A stretch of 33,124 bases of DNA from Verrucomicrobiota bacterium (GCA_017302195.1 JAFLEG010000001.1:1-33124); one strand, 5' to 3'. Shown: positions 15,096 to 24,682, numbered from the stretch's first letter. The notes: generated by a model not told the origin, from the sequence alone. Numbers and translations are program-made.

Positions 15096-18000
15096 TCACG
15101 GGGTGACGGTGACGCGGAAGTAGTAGGGCAGGCGCGGATCCAGCGCCGGCAGGCTGAGGGTCATGGGTTCCCTGGTACCGCGCGCGGAGGCGCCCACCGG
15201 ATTCCAGACGCCCAGCTCATTGGCGGCTTCCAGCCGGTAGTCGCGTCCGGCGCGTGTGGACCAGGTGATGCGCAGGGTGCCATTGGGCAGGGCCTCGGGG
15301 ACCGCCAACCGCAGGACGTCGGCCACGTCGTCGGGATCGGTACCGGCCAGCCACTCGGCCCGGTCGGCGGCGCCGTCGGCATCCGAGTCGTCCGCTCCCG
15401 TGAATCCGGGCGCGGCGCCGCCGAAAAACTCGGTCTCCCACAGGTCGCTGATGCCATTCCCATTCCCGTCCGGGAAGGTGTAGTTGCCGGCAAACTGGAG
15501 CGGTCCGCCGGAACCCAGCACGTTGGTCTGTGACACCGGCGTCCGGTAGTACGCCACCGGCTGCCAGGTAATCACGTAGGCGCCGGGAGGAAGGTTGGTG
15601 CGGAAGGACAGTCCCGCGCCCTGGGCCACGGCCGGACCGGCGATCTCAAAGGCCGCCTGGGCAAGATTGTTGGTCACCGTGACCAGCGTCTCCGGGACCA
15701 CATTGAGCGTGACCGCGACATCGTCGAGCAGCCAGCCGATGCGCGGTCCCGGGGTGAAGGCAAACATCTGGTAGTTGAAGCGCACCCGGATCACCGAGCC
15801 GAGGAAGCGGGAGAGATCCACCTCCACCTCCTCCCAACCCAGGGAGAATTCATCCCCCACCGCATACACGTCGGTCCAGGTGGCCCCGTCGTTGGCGGTC
15901 ACGGCGATCTGGGCCGCCTCCAGCACGAAATCGCCAAAAGGATCCTCCTCGGTTCCACCGCTCACCGAGAAGTCATAGTAATGCCAGAAGCGCAGGGTGG
16001 CCTGGTTGCCGCCGATGAGGCTGATCGCCGGCGAGATCAGATCGGAGCTGGCGAGGTCCACGTCGTTGCCCTTGAGGTTGGTGGCCCAGACCCGGCTGCC
16101 AGTATGGGCGGTGACCTCCTGGGTGTTCTCCGGCACGCCAAACTGCCAGCCGCTGGGATTGAACCCGTCGCCCCCGCCCTCATCGCCTTCGTCCTCGTCG
16201 GGGAAGCTTGCGCCGGTGCCGGCGTCGTCGTTGAAGACGATCCAGCCCGCCTCCGCCGCGTCGAAGGGATCCGACCACGGCGCCGACAGCGGCTTCAGGG
16301 TGCGGACCGTGTGAAACTGTCCGGCCGTGCCGCTGGCGGCCAGATTGCCGGCGGCGTCACGGCTCACCACCTGGAAGTAGTAAAGGCGGTCGGGCAGCAG
16401 CCCGGCCAGACGCACCTCGTGCTCGGTGGCCAGCTCGGCACTATAGCCGCTGCGGGTGAGGAACGACTCATCCCCGCCGGACTCGCCGAAGCGCACCAGA
16501 GCATCGCTGGCCTTGTCGGTGGTCCAGAGGATGGTGGCCTCGTTGTAGCCGGGATCGGACGACACCCCGGAGATCACCGGCGCCGCGGTGTCCACCGCCG
16601 CCGAGGCCAGCGTTTCCGCGTTGGCGGCGTCGGTATAGGAAGCCTGGAGCTGGTCGCCGTGCGTGGCAATCAACCGGTCCGAAGCCGCGGGGGATCCGGG
16701 AGGCTGCAGGGTGAGGCGTCCCCGGAACACCCCACGCCGGGTGACTTCGGACAAGGTCAGGGTGACCGACTGGGCGCCATTGGCGACGTGGGCTTGGACC
16801 GAACCCTCCCCGGCACGGCCGCTGTCAATCACCTCGACCACCACGCTGGATGGCACGGTGTAGGCGCCCTGATCAAAGGCGATCGCGCCGCCCGGTGAGA
16901 GTTCGGGCGCCAGAAACCGGAGCGCATTGGCCAGCAGCGTGGGCCGGTTGTTGGGAGCCGGGGCATCCAGGGGGATCGCCTCGAACGGGAAGGCGTAGAA
17001 CACCACCCGGCCGCCGGGGCTGTCCTGTCCGGACCGCGGATACCGCAGCCCCACCACCCGCTGGCTTTCCTGAAGAAACACCGGCGCGGCTTCGGGTCCG
17101 GGATTGATGTGGTCCGTCACATCGGTCCAGCCCGAGAGGCCGTTGAGCGAGAAGAGCAGGTCCACCAGGAAGCCGCTGGGAAACTCGTCGTAGTTCAGGT
17201 CGGTCTGCAGTCCGGCGCCCGCCACATCGCCCGGCACCGCGTCCAGGGTCGCCGCCCCGGCATCCACCTGGAACCCCTCCACGTGCAGGATGTCCCGCAT
17301 GAAGTTGGTCTCGCCCGGCATCTCGGTGAGCCGGGTCAGCAGGTCGTGGGACACCACGAACAGCGAGCCGCCGCCGGCCAGATAGGATTGCACCGCGGTG
17401 GTCATTCCGGGCAGCGGTCCGGCCGCCTCCTCCGGACGCCACACCACCAGACGGTAGGGCTGCAGCTCCTCGGGGCGTGGCGCGCGGTTGACCACGCTGG
17501 TGTCCCAGACCTCGTAGTCCACCCGCAGCGCATCCAGCGCGCTGGTCCAGTACTCGATGCCCGGATAGGGCGACTCGGCGAGCTGGTCGAACAGCGTTTC
17601 GGGCGAATACACCAGCAGGGCCGACGCCGGTTCCGGCGCCACGAACCGCAGCAGCACCCCGCCATTGTTGTTGGTGGTGGCATTGCCCGCGCGGTCGGTG
17701 GCGGCGACGTAGAAGAAGTAGGTGGTGCCCGGCTCCAGCGGCGGCAGCGCCACGGAGGGCTGCAGGCGGAAGGCGGGATCCACGACAAGGTTGGTCACGG
17801 CATTGGTGGTGCCGAACCACACCCGCGAGCTGGCCGGCTCGCTGTTGAGCCATTCGATGCTCACGCGTCCGAACTCGCGCACCGCCGCGATCCCGGAGAT
17901 CACCGGCGGCTGGGCGTCCACCCGGGCCACGGCGCGGCGCTCGCCCGGCGGACTGGCGTCGCGATAGACCGCGGCCAGCGCGTCACTGTCCGCCACCGAC

Positions 18001-20360
18001 AGGCGGGCATCGTTGGCCGCGGGCGTTGCCGAGGTCAGCGGCACGGTGCCCAGAAAGCTGCCGAAATTGCCCACCGCAGCCAGCGTCACCCCCTGGCCCG
18101 CGGGTTCGGTGGTGCTGGTCACGGTGACCGTCACCGAGGCCTCCCCGGCCAATTGTTGATCCACCAGCCGCAGCGTGGCCACCGCGTCCGCCTGATAGGC
18201 CTCCCGGTCCCAGGAGATCACCCCCTCGCCCGGGGTGGGGAGTTGACCGGAAAGCACCAGGGCAAAGTCCTGCTCCGCCGCACCGGAGGAACGCCGGTGC
18301 ACGTCCTGGACCACGTTGCGCGCGACGACGCGGAGGATCCATTCGCCGGCCGCCGGTTCGGACAGATGCACGCCCTCGACATTGTTGATGCGATCCGCGG
18401 CGAAGGTGCCCGCGATGCTCTCGCCATCGGCGAAGGCGTTGCCGCGATAGACATCGCCATTGGGGGCGATCACCTCCAGGTCCAGGTCGTTGACCAGTGC
18501 GGGAATCGCCGCCGGCAGCGCCGGCACGTCGGTGTACACCAGGGTGACCTTGAGCTGATCGTCGGCGCCCACCACCACCCGGCGTTCGAAGGCCTGTCCG
18601 GTCGCCAGTCCTACGCCCTGTTCCAGGAACTCAAAGCGGCGCTCGGAATCCATCAGCGTCACCAGGTTCATCCGGCCCCAGCCCTCGTCCTGGTTGGGCA
18701 CCGGACCGGTATCCCCGACCACGATGCCGCCGCCCTCGTCGTCCGGATCGCCCCCGCCCCCCCCGTCGCCATCGGGAATCACCGCGGTGCTCATGTCATC
18801 GGACGAGTTGATCAGCATGGCCTTCACCAGCGCCGGCGAGGGCGTGGCGCCGCCGTGCGTCTCGCGGTACCACTGGATGGCCACCGCCGCACCGCCGGCG
18901 GCGTGGGGTCCGGCCTGGGAGGTGCCGCCCTGGTAGAGGTAGTACTCACTGATGGGACCCCAGGCGTTGTTGTCGTTGGCAAAGAGGGAGCGCAGGGAGG
19001 CGATCCAGGTGCCGGGCGCCACCAGGTCCGGCTTGATCCGTCCGTCGGCGGCAGGTCCCCGGGAGGAGAAGTCCGCCATCACTTCCTGTCCCTCGCCGTA
19101 GAGCGGAAACTCGAACCGGTTGTTCTGCGTCGCGCCGGTGGCGATCACGTTCTTGGCGACGGCGGGTGTGCCGATGGTCTGGGGACCTGGACCCGAATTC
19201 CCCGCGCTGAACTCCAGCACATAGGGCTGTTCCCCGGGGAAGTCCGGATCCGCATCGCGCACCAGGGCGTCGAATTCGGCGGCCGTGAGATCGTACTGGC
19301 CGCCGTTGTCGTCGCCCCAGGAGTTGGATCCGACATACGCGCCGCTGCGCACGGCATCCTGGACCAGGGCGGTGAAACTTGGCGGCGGACGGTACGCGCC
19401 CGAACCGTCAAAGATCCGCTGGCCGACCAGGCGCGCGCCCGGTGCGACGCCCAGTCCGTACAGGTAGCCATTGTCGTCCTTCTCCCCGGACGCGCCGTTG
19501 CCCAGCACAATGCCGGCGCAGTGCGTGCCGTGGCTGTGCTCGTCGGCGGCGTCGGGCAGGTTGTCGTAGGCGAACAGGGCTTCCAGGCGTCCGTCGAGGT
19601 CCGGGTGCAGCACCGTGGGATCCCCGGAATCAATGCCCGAGTCGGCCACGGACACGATCACCCCGCGTCCGTCGTATCCCAGCCGGTGCACCCCGGCCAG
19701 CCCGCCCTCGCTGATCGTCTCGCCGGCCACCACCTCGGTGGACACCGCATCGAGCAGCTTCATCCGGGGGGCCGGTTCGATCCACAGCACCGCCGGCGAC
19801 TGCGCCAGCACCCGGAGCTGCGCCAGGTTCAGCGATCCCTCGTAGGTGATGCCCATGCCCAGCACCGAACGCCGCCGTGCGCCCTGGAGATGCCGGAAGA
19901 CCAGGGCCAGCTCGTCGCCCGCCAGATCGGACCGGGTGAGCAGCCGCACCGGCGCCTTGAGTCCGATGCCGGCGGAGAACACTCCGGCAAGGCGCGGATC
20001 CATCTTGTGCCGGGGTTCGTAGGGTCCGACCCAGCGCACCCCCGGCTCGTTTCGCACGGATGAGACCCGCACCCCGCGCAACCGGGCGACAAAGGCGTCG
20101 TCCGGGACGTACTGCAGGAGATCCACCCCCCGCCCCCGAAGACCCGTCTGGGCCGCCTCATCAGGAACCGATTGAAACTGAATGAGGTACAATCCCTCGA
20201 CCGCCGGATCATCGGCCGTCGCCAGCGCGCCGCGTGCCTGCGCCGAGCGGGCGGCGGTGGCGATGGTCTCGGTGCGCAGGCGGATGTAGCGCGTCTCCTG
20301 CGCCAGCAGCGCCGAGCCGAGAAGAAGGGTCAGAAGACCGCGCTGAAGCCACAGGATCAC
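15096..20360 (-). CDS. Very large secreted subtilisin-like (S8) serine protease
   Basis: A 1754-aa exported protease. A signal peptide (~1-20, MILWLQRGLLTLLLGSALLA) is followed by an inhibitor-like prodomain (~50-200) and the S8 catalytic domain (~205-600). The triad is intact: D240 in SVADSGID, H277 in HSHGTHCAG and S481 in GGTSQAGPHAAGG. The oxyanion Asn is N388 in FSAGNSGPG. Downstream are beta-sandwich and FN3-like modules (for example PVISGVSSDPGYNEATILWTT, written here split by its domain boundary), and a flavodoxin/GATase-like Rossmann segment starting LLVYSPETLFDQLAESPYPG. A MAM/jelly-roll-like domain follows (LRFWHYYDFSVSGG to IGWLLDDVAVTL). Near the end is a Ca2+-binding DSDADGAADRAEWLAGTDPDD-type loop (~1660), then a final beta module. 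Such proteins degrade external proteins. No sortase or PEP-CTERM anchor is seen. Transcribed divergently from the nucleotidyltransferase relic. Confidence 0.92.
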   Translation of the reverse strand: MILWLQRGLLTLLLGSALLAQETRYIRLRTETIATAARSAQARGALATADDPAVEGLYLIQFQSVPDEAAQTGLRGRGVDLLQYVPDDAFVARLRGVRVSSVRNEPGVRWVGPYEPRHKMDPRLAGVFSAGIGLKAPVRLLTRSDLAGDELALVFRHLQGARRRSVLGMGITYEGSLNLAQLRVLAQSPAVLWIEPAPRMKLLDAVSTEVVAGETISEGGLAGVHRLGYDGRGVIVSVADSGIDSGDPTVLHPDLDGRLEALFAYDNLPDAADEHSHGTHCAGIVLGNGASGEKDDNGYLYGLGVAPGARLVGQRIFDGSGAYRPPPSFTALVQDAVRSGAYVGSNSWGDDNGGQYDLTAAEFDALVRDADPDFPGEQPYVLEFSAGNSGPGPQTIGTPAVAKNVIATGATQNNRFEFPLYGEGQEVMADFSSRGPAADGRIKPDLVAPGTWIASLRSLFANDNNAWGPISEYYLYQGGTSQAGPHAAGGAAVAIQWYRETHGGATPSPALVKAMLINSSDDMSTAVIPDGDGGGGGDPDDEGGGIVVGDTGPVPNQDEGWGRMNLVTLMDSERRFEFLEQGVGLATGQAFERRVVVGADDQLKVTLVYTDVPALPAAIPALVNDLDLEVIAPNGDVYRGNAFADGESIAGTFAADRINNVEGVHLSEPAAGEWILRVVARNVVQDVHRRSSGAAEQDFALVLSGQLPTPGEGVISWDREAYQADAVATLRLVDQQLAGEASVTVTVTSTTEPAGQGVTLAAVGNFGSFLGTVPLTSATPAANDARLSVADSDALAAVYRDASPPGERRAVARVDAQPPVISGIAAVREFGRVSIEWLNSEPASSRVWFGTTNAVTNLVVDPAFRLQPSVALPPLEPGTTYFFYVAATDRAGNATTNNNGGVLLRFVAPEPASALLVYSPETLFDQLAESPYPGIEYWTSALDALRVDYEVWDTSVVNRAPRPEELQPYRLVVWRPEEAAGPLPGMTTAVQSYLAGGGSLFVVSHDLLTRLTEMPGETNFMRDILHVEGFQVDAGAATLDAVPGDVAGAGLQTDLNYDEFPSGFLVDLLFSLNGLSGWTDVTDHINPGPEAAPVFLQESQRVVGLRYPRSGQDSPGGRVVFYAFPFEAIPLDAPAPNNRPTLLANALRFLAPELSPGGAIAFDQGAYTVPSSVVVEVIDSGRAGEGSVQAHVANGAQSVTLTLSEVTRRGVFRGRLTLQPPGSPAASDRLIATHGDQLQASYTDAANAETLASAAVDTAAPVISGVSSDPGYNEATILWTTDKASDALVRFGESGGDESFLTRSGYSAELATEHEVRLAGLLPDRLYYFQVVSRDAAGNLAASGTAGQFHTVRTLKPLSAPWSDPFDAAEAGWIVFNDDAGTGASFPDEDEGDEGGGDGFNPSGWQFGVPENTQEVTAHTGSRVWATNLKGNDVDLASSDLISPAISLIGGNQATLRFWHYYDFSVSGGTEEDPFGDFVLEAAQIAVTANDGATWTDVYAVGDEFSLGWEEVEVDLSRFLGSVIRVRFNYQMFAFTPGPRIGWLLDDVAVTLNVVPETLVTVTNNLAQAAFEIAGPAVAQGAGLSFRTNLPPGAYVITWQPVAYYRTPVSQTNVLGSGGPLQFAGNYTFPDGNGNGISDLWETEFFGGAAPGFTGADDSDADGAADRAEWLAGTDPDDVADVLRLAVPEALPNGTLRITWSTRAGRDYRLEAANELGVWNPVGASARGTREPMTLSLPALDPRLPYYFRVTVTP

Positions 20361-20774
20361 GACCCACGGTAAGCCAGACCCGTGCCGTTCGCCAAAACTC
20401 CCGGACTTTCCGGTAAAGGATGAAGGATGAGGGATGAAAGATGACGTAGGCGCCGACGTGAGGAGGCTGCCCCCCGGCTGTGGGGATGCCGGAAGGTGGG
20501 CGAAAGCCGACCGGGGCGGGGAAGGAAGTCAGAGTCGTGACCTCGTCTGCTACGTAGGCGACGACGTGAGGAATCTCTCACTCCACCCGCGCGGCAGGAG
20601 TCTTCGCGCTTGTGGCGACAGCCGCATGCAGCGAGGGAAGAAGTCAGAGCCTGTCACCTCGTCTCCCGCCCTGAAAACCGCCCCAAATCCTTGCCTGACT
20701 TCCATCGCCTCCGCGTCACCCTGCCGGCATGACGGCGACCGAACCCTGGGCTTGCCCCGGTTTCGTGGGCGCGG
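20361..20774. other. Intergenic region with interleaved direct repeats
   Basis: No gene is credible in these 414 bases; the open frames only translate repeats. The stretch holds a GGATGA-type tandem run at about 20417-20443 and the interleaved direct repeats annotated separately. It must also contain the promoter of the protease gene, whose start is at 20360. Confidence 0.5.
20443..20666. repeat. Two interleaved direct repeats
   Basis: Repeat A (ACGTAGGCGACGACGTGAGG-type) occurs at 20443-20463 and 20551-20571. Repeat B (AAGTCAGAG followed by ACCTCGTCT) occurs at 20520-20550 and 20635-20666. The order is A, B, A, B with a period of about 110 bp, so the whole can be read as two diverged copies of one ~110-bp unit. 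I recognise similar strings as frequent intergenic repeats in verrucomicrobial genomes, from memory. Confidence 0.55.
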
Positions 20775-21110
20775 ATGATTCGGGCTGTGGAAAAGGTCCG
20801 CGAACGACTGCTCCGCGCCGCACGCGCACTGGATGCGGCCGGGATCGCCTACGCCGTGGTGGGTGGCAACACAGTTGCCGCACATGTGTCGCGCGTGGAC
20901 GAAGCCGCGGTCCGCACCACCCGCGATGTGGTCCTCCTGCTGCGTCGCTCCGATCTTGCGGCGGCGGCGGCCGCACTGACGGGCGTGGGATTCACCCATC
21001 GGCGGGTCGCCGGGCTGGGCATGCCGGAAGGCATGGATGCCTCCTGGTGCGATCGCCTGTCGCCGCCCCTGGCCCGCCGCCTGCAGGAGCTGCTCGACAA
21101 CCCGGAGTGA
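20775..21110 (+). pseudogene. Nucleotidyltransferase-fold relic with internal deletion
   Basis: The 111 aa match the two ends of a small nucleotidyltransferase-like family (AbiEii/MNT-like, usually about 180-200 aa, from memory). The N-terminal half is RERLLRAARALDAAGIAYAVVGGN (two parts: helix, then the GG core at 30-32) and VRTTRDVVLLLRRSD (~47-60). The C-terminal part, WCDRLSPPLARRLQELLDNPE, resembles the last residues of the family (typically '..W..r.pp.LA.RLQ.LLdtPeG'). About 70 residues that normally lie between them, including the last catalytic strand, are absent after GFTHRRVAGLGM. The usual DxD metal motif reads DVV, so the second Asp is lost. I conclude that it is a decayed, inactive copy. 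It lies 85 bp before the GmrSD-like gene, which may be coincidental or mark an old defence/toxin locus. Confidence 0.6.
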
Positions 21111-21195
21111 AGGCCATGCGCGCCGCCCGCGGGCTCCGCGCTGACGCCATCGGGGCAGCTTCCACAACAGTTCGATCCCCGTTACGGTTTACGCC

Positions 21196-22911
21196 ATGTC
21201 AGCGACCAACTTCAACACCAAGAACGACACCTATCGAAAGTTGATGGGGAATGGGCTGACCTACCGCATTCCGCGCTATCAGCGCGACTATAGCTGGACC
21301 GAGGAGGAGTGGGAGGACTTGTGGATGGATGTGCTCGGAACCATCAGGACAGGTGGCGAACCGGCGCACTACATGGGGTACCTCGTTCTGCAGTCCGAGA
21401 ATGACAAGGTCTTCGACGTGATTGACGGGCAGCAGCGCCTCACAACCCTGACCCTCATTGTCCTCGCGGTGCTCAAGAACATCCGGCGCCTGATTGAGGA
21501 CGGAAAGGATGCCGACCGGAACCGGCAGCGTCTCGACCAGATCCGCCAGACCTACGTGGGCTATCTGGACCCCGTGACGCTGGTTTCCCGTTCCAAGCTC
21601 TCCCTGAATCGCAACAACGACACCTATTTTCAGACGTATATCGTCCCGTTGGGACATCTCCCGATGCGCGGGTTTCGCGCCTCGGAGCACAGCTTGCGCA
21701 AGGCGTTTGAGTGGTTCGAGAAGCGCATCGCCGCCTATGCCGCCAAGGCCGGCGGGGAATCCGGAGTGGTCCTTGCGCAGTTTGTCGAATCCCTGAGCGA
21801 CAGGCTCTTTTTCACCGTCATCACCGTCACCGACGAGTTGAACGCCTACAAGGTGTTCGAAACGCTCAACGCACGCGGAGTCCGGCTCTCCGCCACGGAC
21901 CTGCTCAAGAACTACCTCTTCTCCGTCCTTCACAAGGATGGCCAGCATGAGCATGAGATGAAATCGCTGGAGAACCGCTGGGAGGCCATGGTGGGCCGCC
22001 TCGGCAGCGAGAGCTTTCCAGACTTCCTGCGTGTCCATTGGAACAGCCGGTTCTCGTTCGTCCGCCAGACCGAACTGTTCAAGACCATCCGTGGCAGGAT
22101 CGCCACGCGGGATGCGGTCTTCGAGTTGGTTCGGCAGATGGAGGAGGACGTGGACGCCTACATGGCCCTTACGCATCCGGAATCCTCCCAGTGGTCCCCC
22201 GCCCTCAAGCACCACGCCGCCGACCTCCGCATGTTCGGTGTGCGGCAACCCTATCCGCTCCTGCTGGCGGCGCGCCGTTCGTTTCCCGACTCCGGATTTG
22301 AAAGCGTCCTGCGGGCCAGCGTGATCATTTCCTTTCGCTACAACGTCATTGGCAGCCAACCCACCAACGAGCAGGAGCGTGTTTACAATGCTGTGGCCGA
22401 GAAGCTGGCCTTGAGGCAGATCACCGACACCGGGGCCGTGCTGGCCGCGGTGTCGTCTGTCTATCCTGGCGACGAGGTCTTCCGGGCCGCCTTCGCCGAG
22501 AAAACGCTCCGCACCACCCAGTCCCGCAACAGGCGCGTTGTCCGTTACATCCTCTGCGCGTTGGAAAAGCGCCTGGAGGGTTCCGACCTCGACGTGGACG
22601 GTGACGGCTTCAACCTGGAACACATCCTGCCGGAGAATCCGGAGACGGGATGGAATGCCTTCACAGACGACGAGGTCGAAGCCCTCGTCTATCGTCTGGG
22701 CAACCTCACCCTGCTGGCCAAGGGTGCGAACAGTGACCTGGGCAACACGGCGTTTGCCGCCAAGAGGGGGGTGTATGCCGCCAGTCCGTTTGGCATCACC
22801 AGGAAAGTCGCGGAGGACAATTCGGATTGGAGCCCGGAACGGCTGGCCGCACGGCAGGACTGGATGGCCAACCAGGCGACGGCGATTTGGCGTGTGGACC
22901 AGCTTTCATGA
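21196..22911 (+). CDS. GmrSD-like DUF262/DUF1524 restriction protein
   Basis: A 571-aa fusion of the two halves of GmrSD-type enzymes. The DUF262 (GmrS, ParB/Srx-like NTPase) half has IPRYQRDYSW (25-34) and DGQQRLTTL (77-85). The DUF1524 (GmrD, His-Me/HNH nuclease) half has LEHILPENPE (474-483), RLGNLTLLAKGANSDLGN (~500-517) and the following FAAKRG Lys. These are the expected catalytic His, Asn and Lys positions. In characterised family members such proteins are type IV restriction enzymes that cut modified phage DNA using NTP; here that role is inferred. It stands alone with no other defence genes, preceded by a nucleotidyltransferase relic and followed by a GloVer protein, inside a block flanked by repeats. 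The start is the ATG at 21196, 85 bp after the relic. The middle region (~130-450) is helical and poorly conserved, as is normal. Confidence 0.9.
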   Translation: MSATNFNTKNDTYRKLMGNGLTYRIPRYQRDYSWTEEEWEDLWMDVLGTIRTGGEPAHYMGYLVLQSENDKVFDVIDGQQRLTTLTLIVLAVLKNIRRLIEDGKDADRNRQRLDQIRQTYVGYLDPVTLVSRSKLSLNRNNDTYFQTYIVPLGHLPMRGFRASEHSLRKAFEWFEKRIAAYAAKAGGESGVVLAQFVESLSDRLFFTVITVTDELNAYKVFETLNARGVRLSATDLLKNYLFSVLHKDGQHEHEMKSLENRWEAMVGRLGSESFPDFLRVHWNSRFSFVRQTELFKTIRGRIATRDAVFELVRQMEEDVDAYMALTHPESSQWSPALKHHAADLRMFGVRQPYPLLLAARRSFPDSGFESVLRASVIISFRYNVIGSQPTNEQERVYNAVAEKLALRQITDTGAVLAAVSSVYPGDEVFRAAFAEKTLRTTQSRNRRVVRYILCALEKRLEGSDLDVDGDGFNLEHILPENPETGWNAFTDDEVEALVYRLGNLTLLAKGANSDLGNTAFAAKRGVYAASPFGITRKVAEDNSDWSPERLAARQDWMANQATAIWRVDQLS

Positions 22912-22987
22912 AGTTGCTTGAGCTTGGATGGTGCGCGTCTACAGATGCAGCGCGGTCATTTCGTGGTGTTCGGTTCATTCCAGTCTC

Positions 22988-24682
22988 ATGCAAGCAGTCG
23001 AACAATTCGTGAAGTCCCTCGGAAGGACCTCGGCTGTCCTTTGCCTCATGGGGCGGCTAACACTGGTTGCCCAGTTTCACGACTACGCGATAGTGCATTA
23101 CTTCAAGAGTGATTCCCTTGGACAGCGTCCTTGGGGGCGCTTGGTGGAAGCTCAGCCCGGCCAACTGTTTGGGGTAACTGACGAAGGCGGGGGCTTGGGC
23201 AGCGATGGGGTTGTCTTCAGGCTGAATCTCGACGAGGCGAACTATTCCGTTCTCCATCGCTTCCTGCGCGGAGCGAATCCCACGTCACCACGCGCTGAAA
23301 TGATGCTGGCATCCGACGGTTTTCTCTACGGGACCGCATACGTCGGGGACGAACACTCAGGAGGGATTTTCAAGATCAGGCCGGATGGAACGGCCTACCA
23401 GACGATCTGGGAGCCCACTGAAGCCGAATCCGGGGTCTCGTTCTTTGCCCCGTTGGTCCAAGGCTCCGACGGCGCTCTCTACGGGGTTGCTGAGGGAGGG
23501 GGTCAGTTCCAGGAGGGGTGCGTCTTTCGGATAAGCCGCGATGGAGCCAATTATCGGAACATTAGAAGCTTCGGGGAATACGACACGGAAGGAAAGCGTC
23601 CAGTCTCGGGTCTGCTCATCGCTCGTGAAGGAGTGTTGCTTGGCGCAACACCCGAGGGGGGAACACAAGGGAAGGGAGTCCTCTTTTCGCTGCTACAAAG
23701 CGGCGACAATTATTGCGTCCTGCACGACTTCAAAGGGGGCGGCGGAGATGGGGCCGGCCCGATCAGGCGCCTAATTCTCGGCGCCGATGGTTGGATTTAC
23801 GGGGCCAGTGCGCTGGGTGGCGCTAAGGAGTGTGGCACGGTTTTCAAAATCAGGCCTGATGGGGCAAGCTTTTCAGTGCTTTATGAATTCCAAGGCCCGC
23901 CTGAGGACGGCAAGTGGCCCAACGCTCTTCTCGAAGCCAGCGACGGGTCGCTTTACGGAACATGTGCAACAGGCGGTAGCGCTGAACACTACGGAACCGT
24001 CTTCAAGATTGAGCGCGACGGAAGTGGTTATCGGCAGTTGAGAAGCTTTTTCCACGGCACCCTGCCGAACGGACTCGCCGAGGTGCAAGATCCCGTCGAA
24101 GGCTTGGTCCAAGCGTCGGATGGCGCTCTCTATGGCGCAGGCATCGACACGATCTTCAGATTCTTCATCAACGCCGCACCCAAGGTATCCGGCGCTATTC
24201 CTGCCGTGACGACACGCTATGGAAGCGCCTTCTCGTTCCGTCTGCCTGACGCGCTCTTTACCGAGCCAGACACGGGCCAGTCGTTGACGATCTCTATGGA
24301 GGCTGTTCCACCAGGAATCAGCTTTGATCCGCTGACTGGCGCGCTCGAGGGTGTTCCAACGGCAGCGGGGCAATTCTCGGTTAAAATCACGGCGACTGAC
24401 AGCCATCCGTCACCTCGTTCTGCGTCCACCTTACTCTCGTTGACCGTTGCACCTGTCCTCAAGTGGATCAGTGCTGAAGCGTTGGAGGGATTCCGTCATG
24501 CCGTTCGATTTCAGGTGACGCCTGCCGGAAGCTACGTGATTCAAGGCACACGAGTTCTGAGTCCGAGACCCACATGGACCATGGTTGCCACAGCTCAAAC
24601 CGATGCTTCGGGGATATTGGCGTTTACAAATTACTTCACTGGCCTCGGTAACGGGTATTCTTATCGAGTCGTCTTGCCTTAA
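22988..24682 (+). CDS. GloVer-repeat secreted protein with Ig-like domain
   Basis: A 564-aa protein built from ~50-residue GloVer repeats (named for Gloeobacter and Verrucomicrobium). Repeated signatures are VFRLNLDEANYSVLHRF, IFKIRPDGTAYQTIWE, VFRISRDGANYRNIRSF, VFKIRPDGASFSVLYEF and VFKIERDGSGYRQLRSF, with 'SDG.LYG....GG' between them. The array probably folds as a beta-propeller-like structure. A putative-Ig (cadherin/dystroglycan-like) domain follows (~400-480, ISFDPLTGALEGVPTAAGQF), then a C-terminal beta module ending in YSYRVVLP. I start at the ATG at 22988, which gives a possible signal peptide (TSAVLCLMGRLTLVAQ); an ATG at 22928 adds 20 residues of no clear value. No enzyme motif is present. 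Codon use is more AT-rich than in the flanking genes, suggesting acquisition or poor adaptation. Confidence 0.85.
   Translation: MQAVEQFVKSLGRTSAVLCLMGRLTLVAQFHDYAIVHYFKSDSLGQRPWGRLVEAQPGQLFGVTDEGGGLGSDGVVFRLNLDEANYSVLHRFLRGANPTSPRAEMMLASDGFLYGTAYVGDEHSGGIFKIRPDGTAYQTIWEPTEAESGVSFFAPLVQGSDGALYGVAEGGGQFQEGCVFRISRDGANYRNIRSFGEYDTEGKRPVSGLLIAREGVLLGATPEGGTQGKGVLFSLLQSGDNYCVLHDFKGGGGDGAGPIRRLILGADGWIYGASALGGAKECGTVFKIRPDGASFSVLYEFQGPPEDGKWPNALLEASDGSLYGTCATGGSAEHYGTVFKIERDGSGYRQLRSFFHGTLPNGLAEVQDPVEGLVQASDGALYGAGIDTIFRFFINAAPKVSGAIPAVTTRYGSAFSFRLPDALFTEPDTGQSLTISMEAVPPGISFDPLTGALEGVPTAAGQFSVKITATDSHPSPRSASTLLSLTVAPVLKWISAEALEGFRHAVRFQVTPAGSYVIQGTRVLSPRPTWTMVATAQTDASGILAFTNYFTGLGNGYSYRVVLP

Noticed and set aside
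14885..15106. Small plus-strand ORF with repeated SRTKGGSPCR-type peptide
   Set aside because: The peptide repeats only reflect the 30-bp DNA tandem units; no start signal or conserved product.
17109..20063. 984-aa plus-strand ORF
   Set aside because: Shadow of the subtilase gene, which has an intact catalytic triad.
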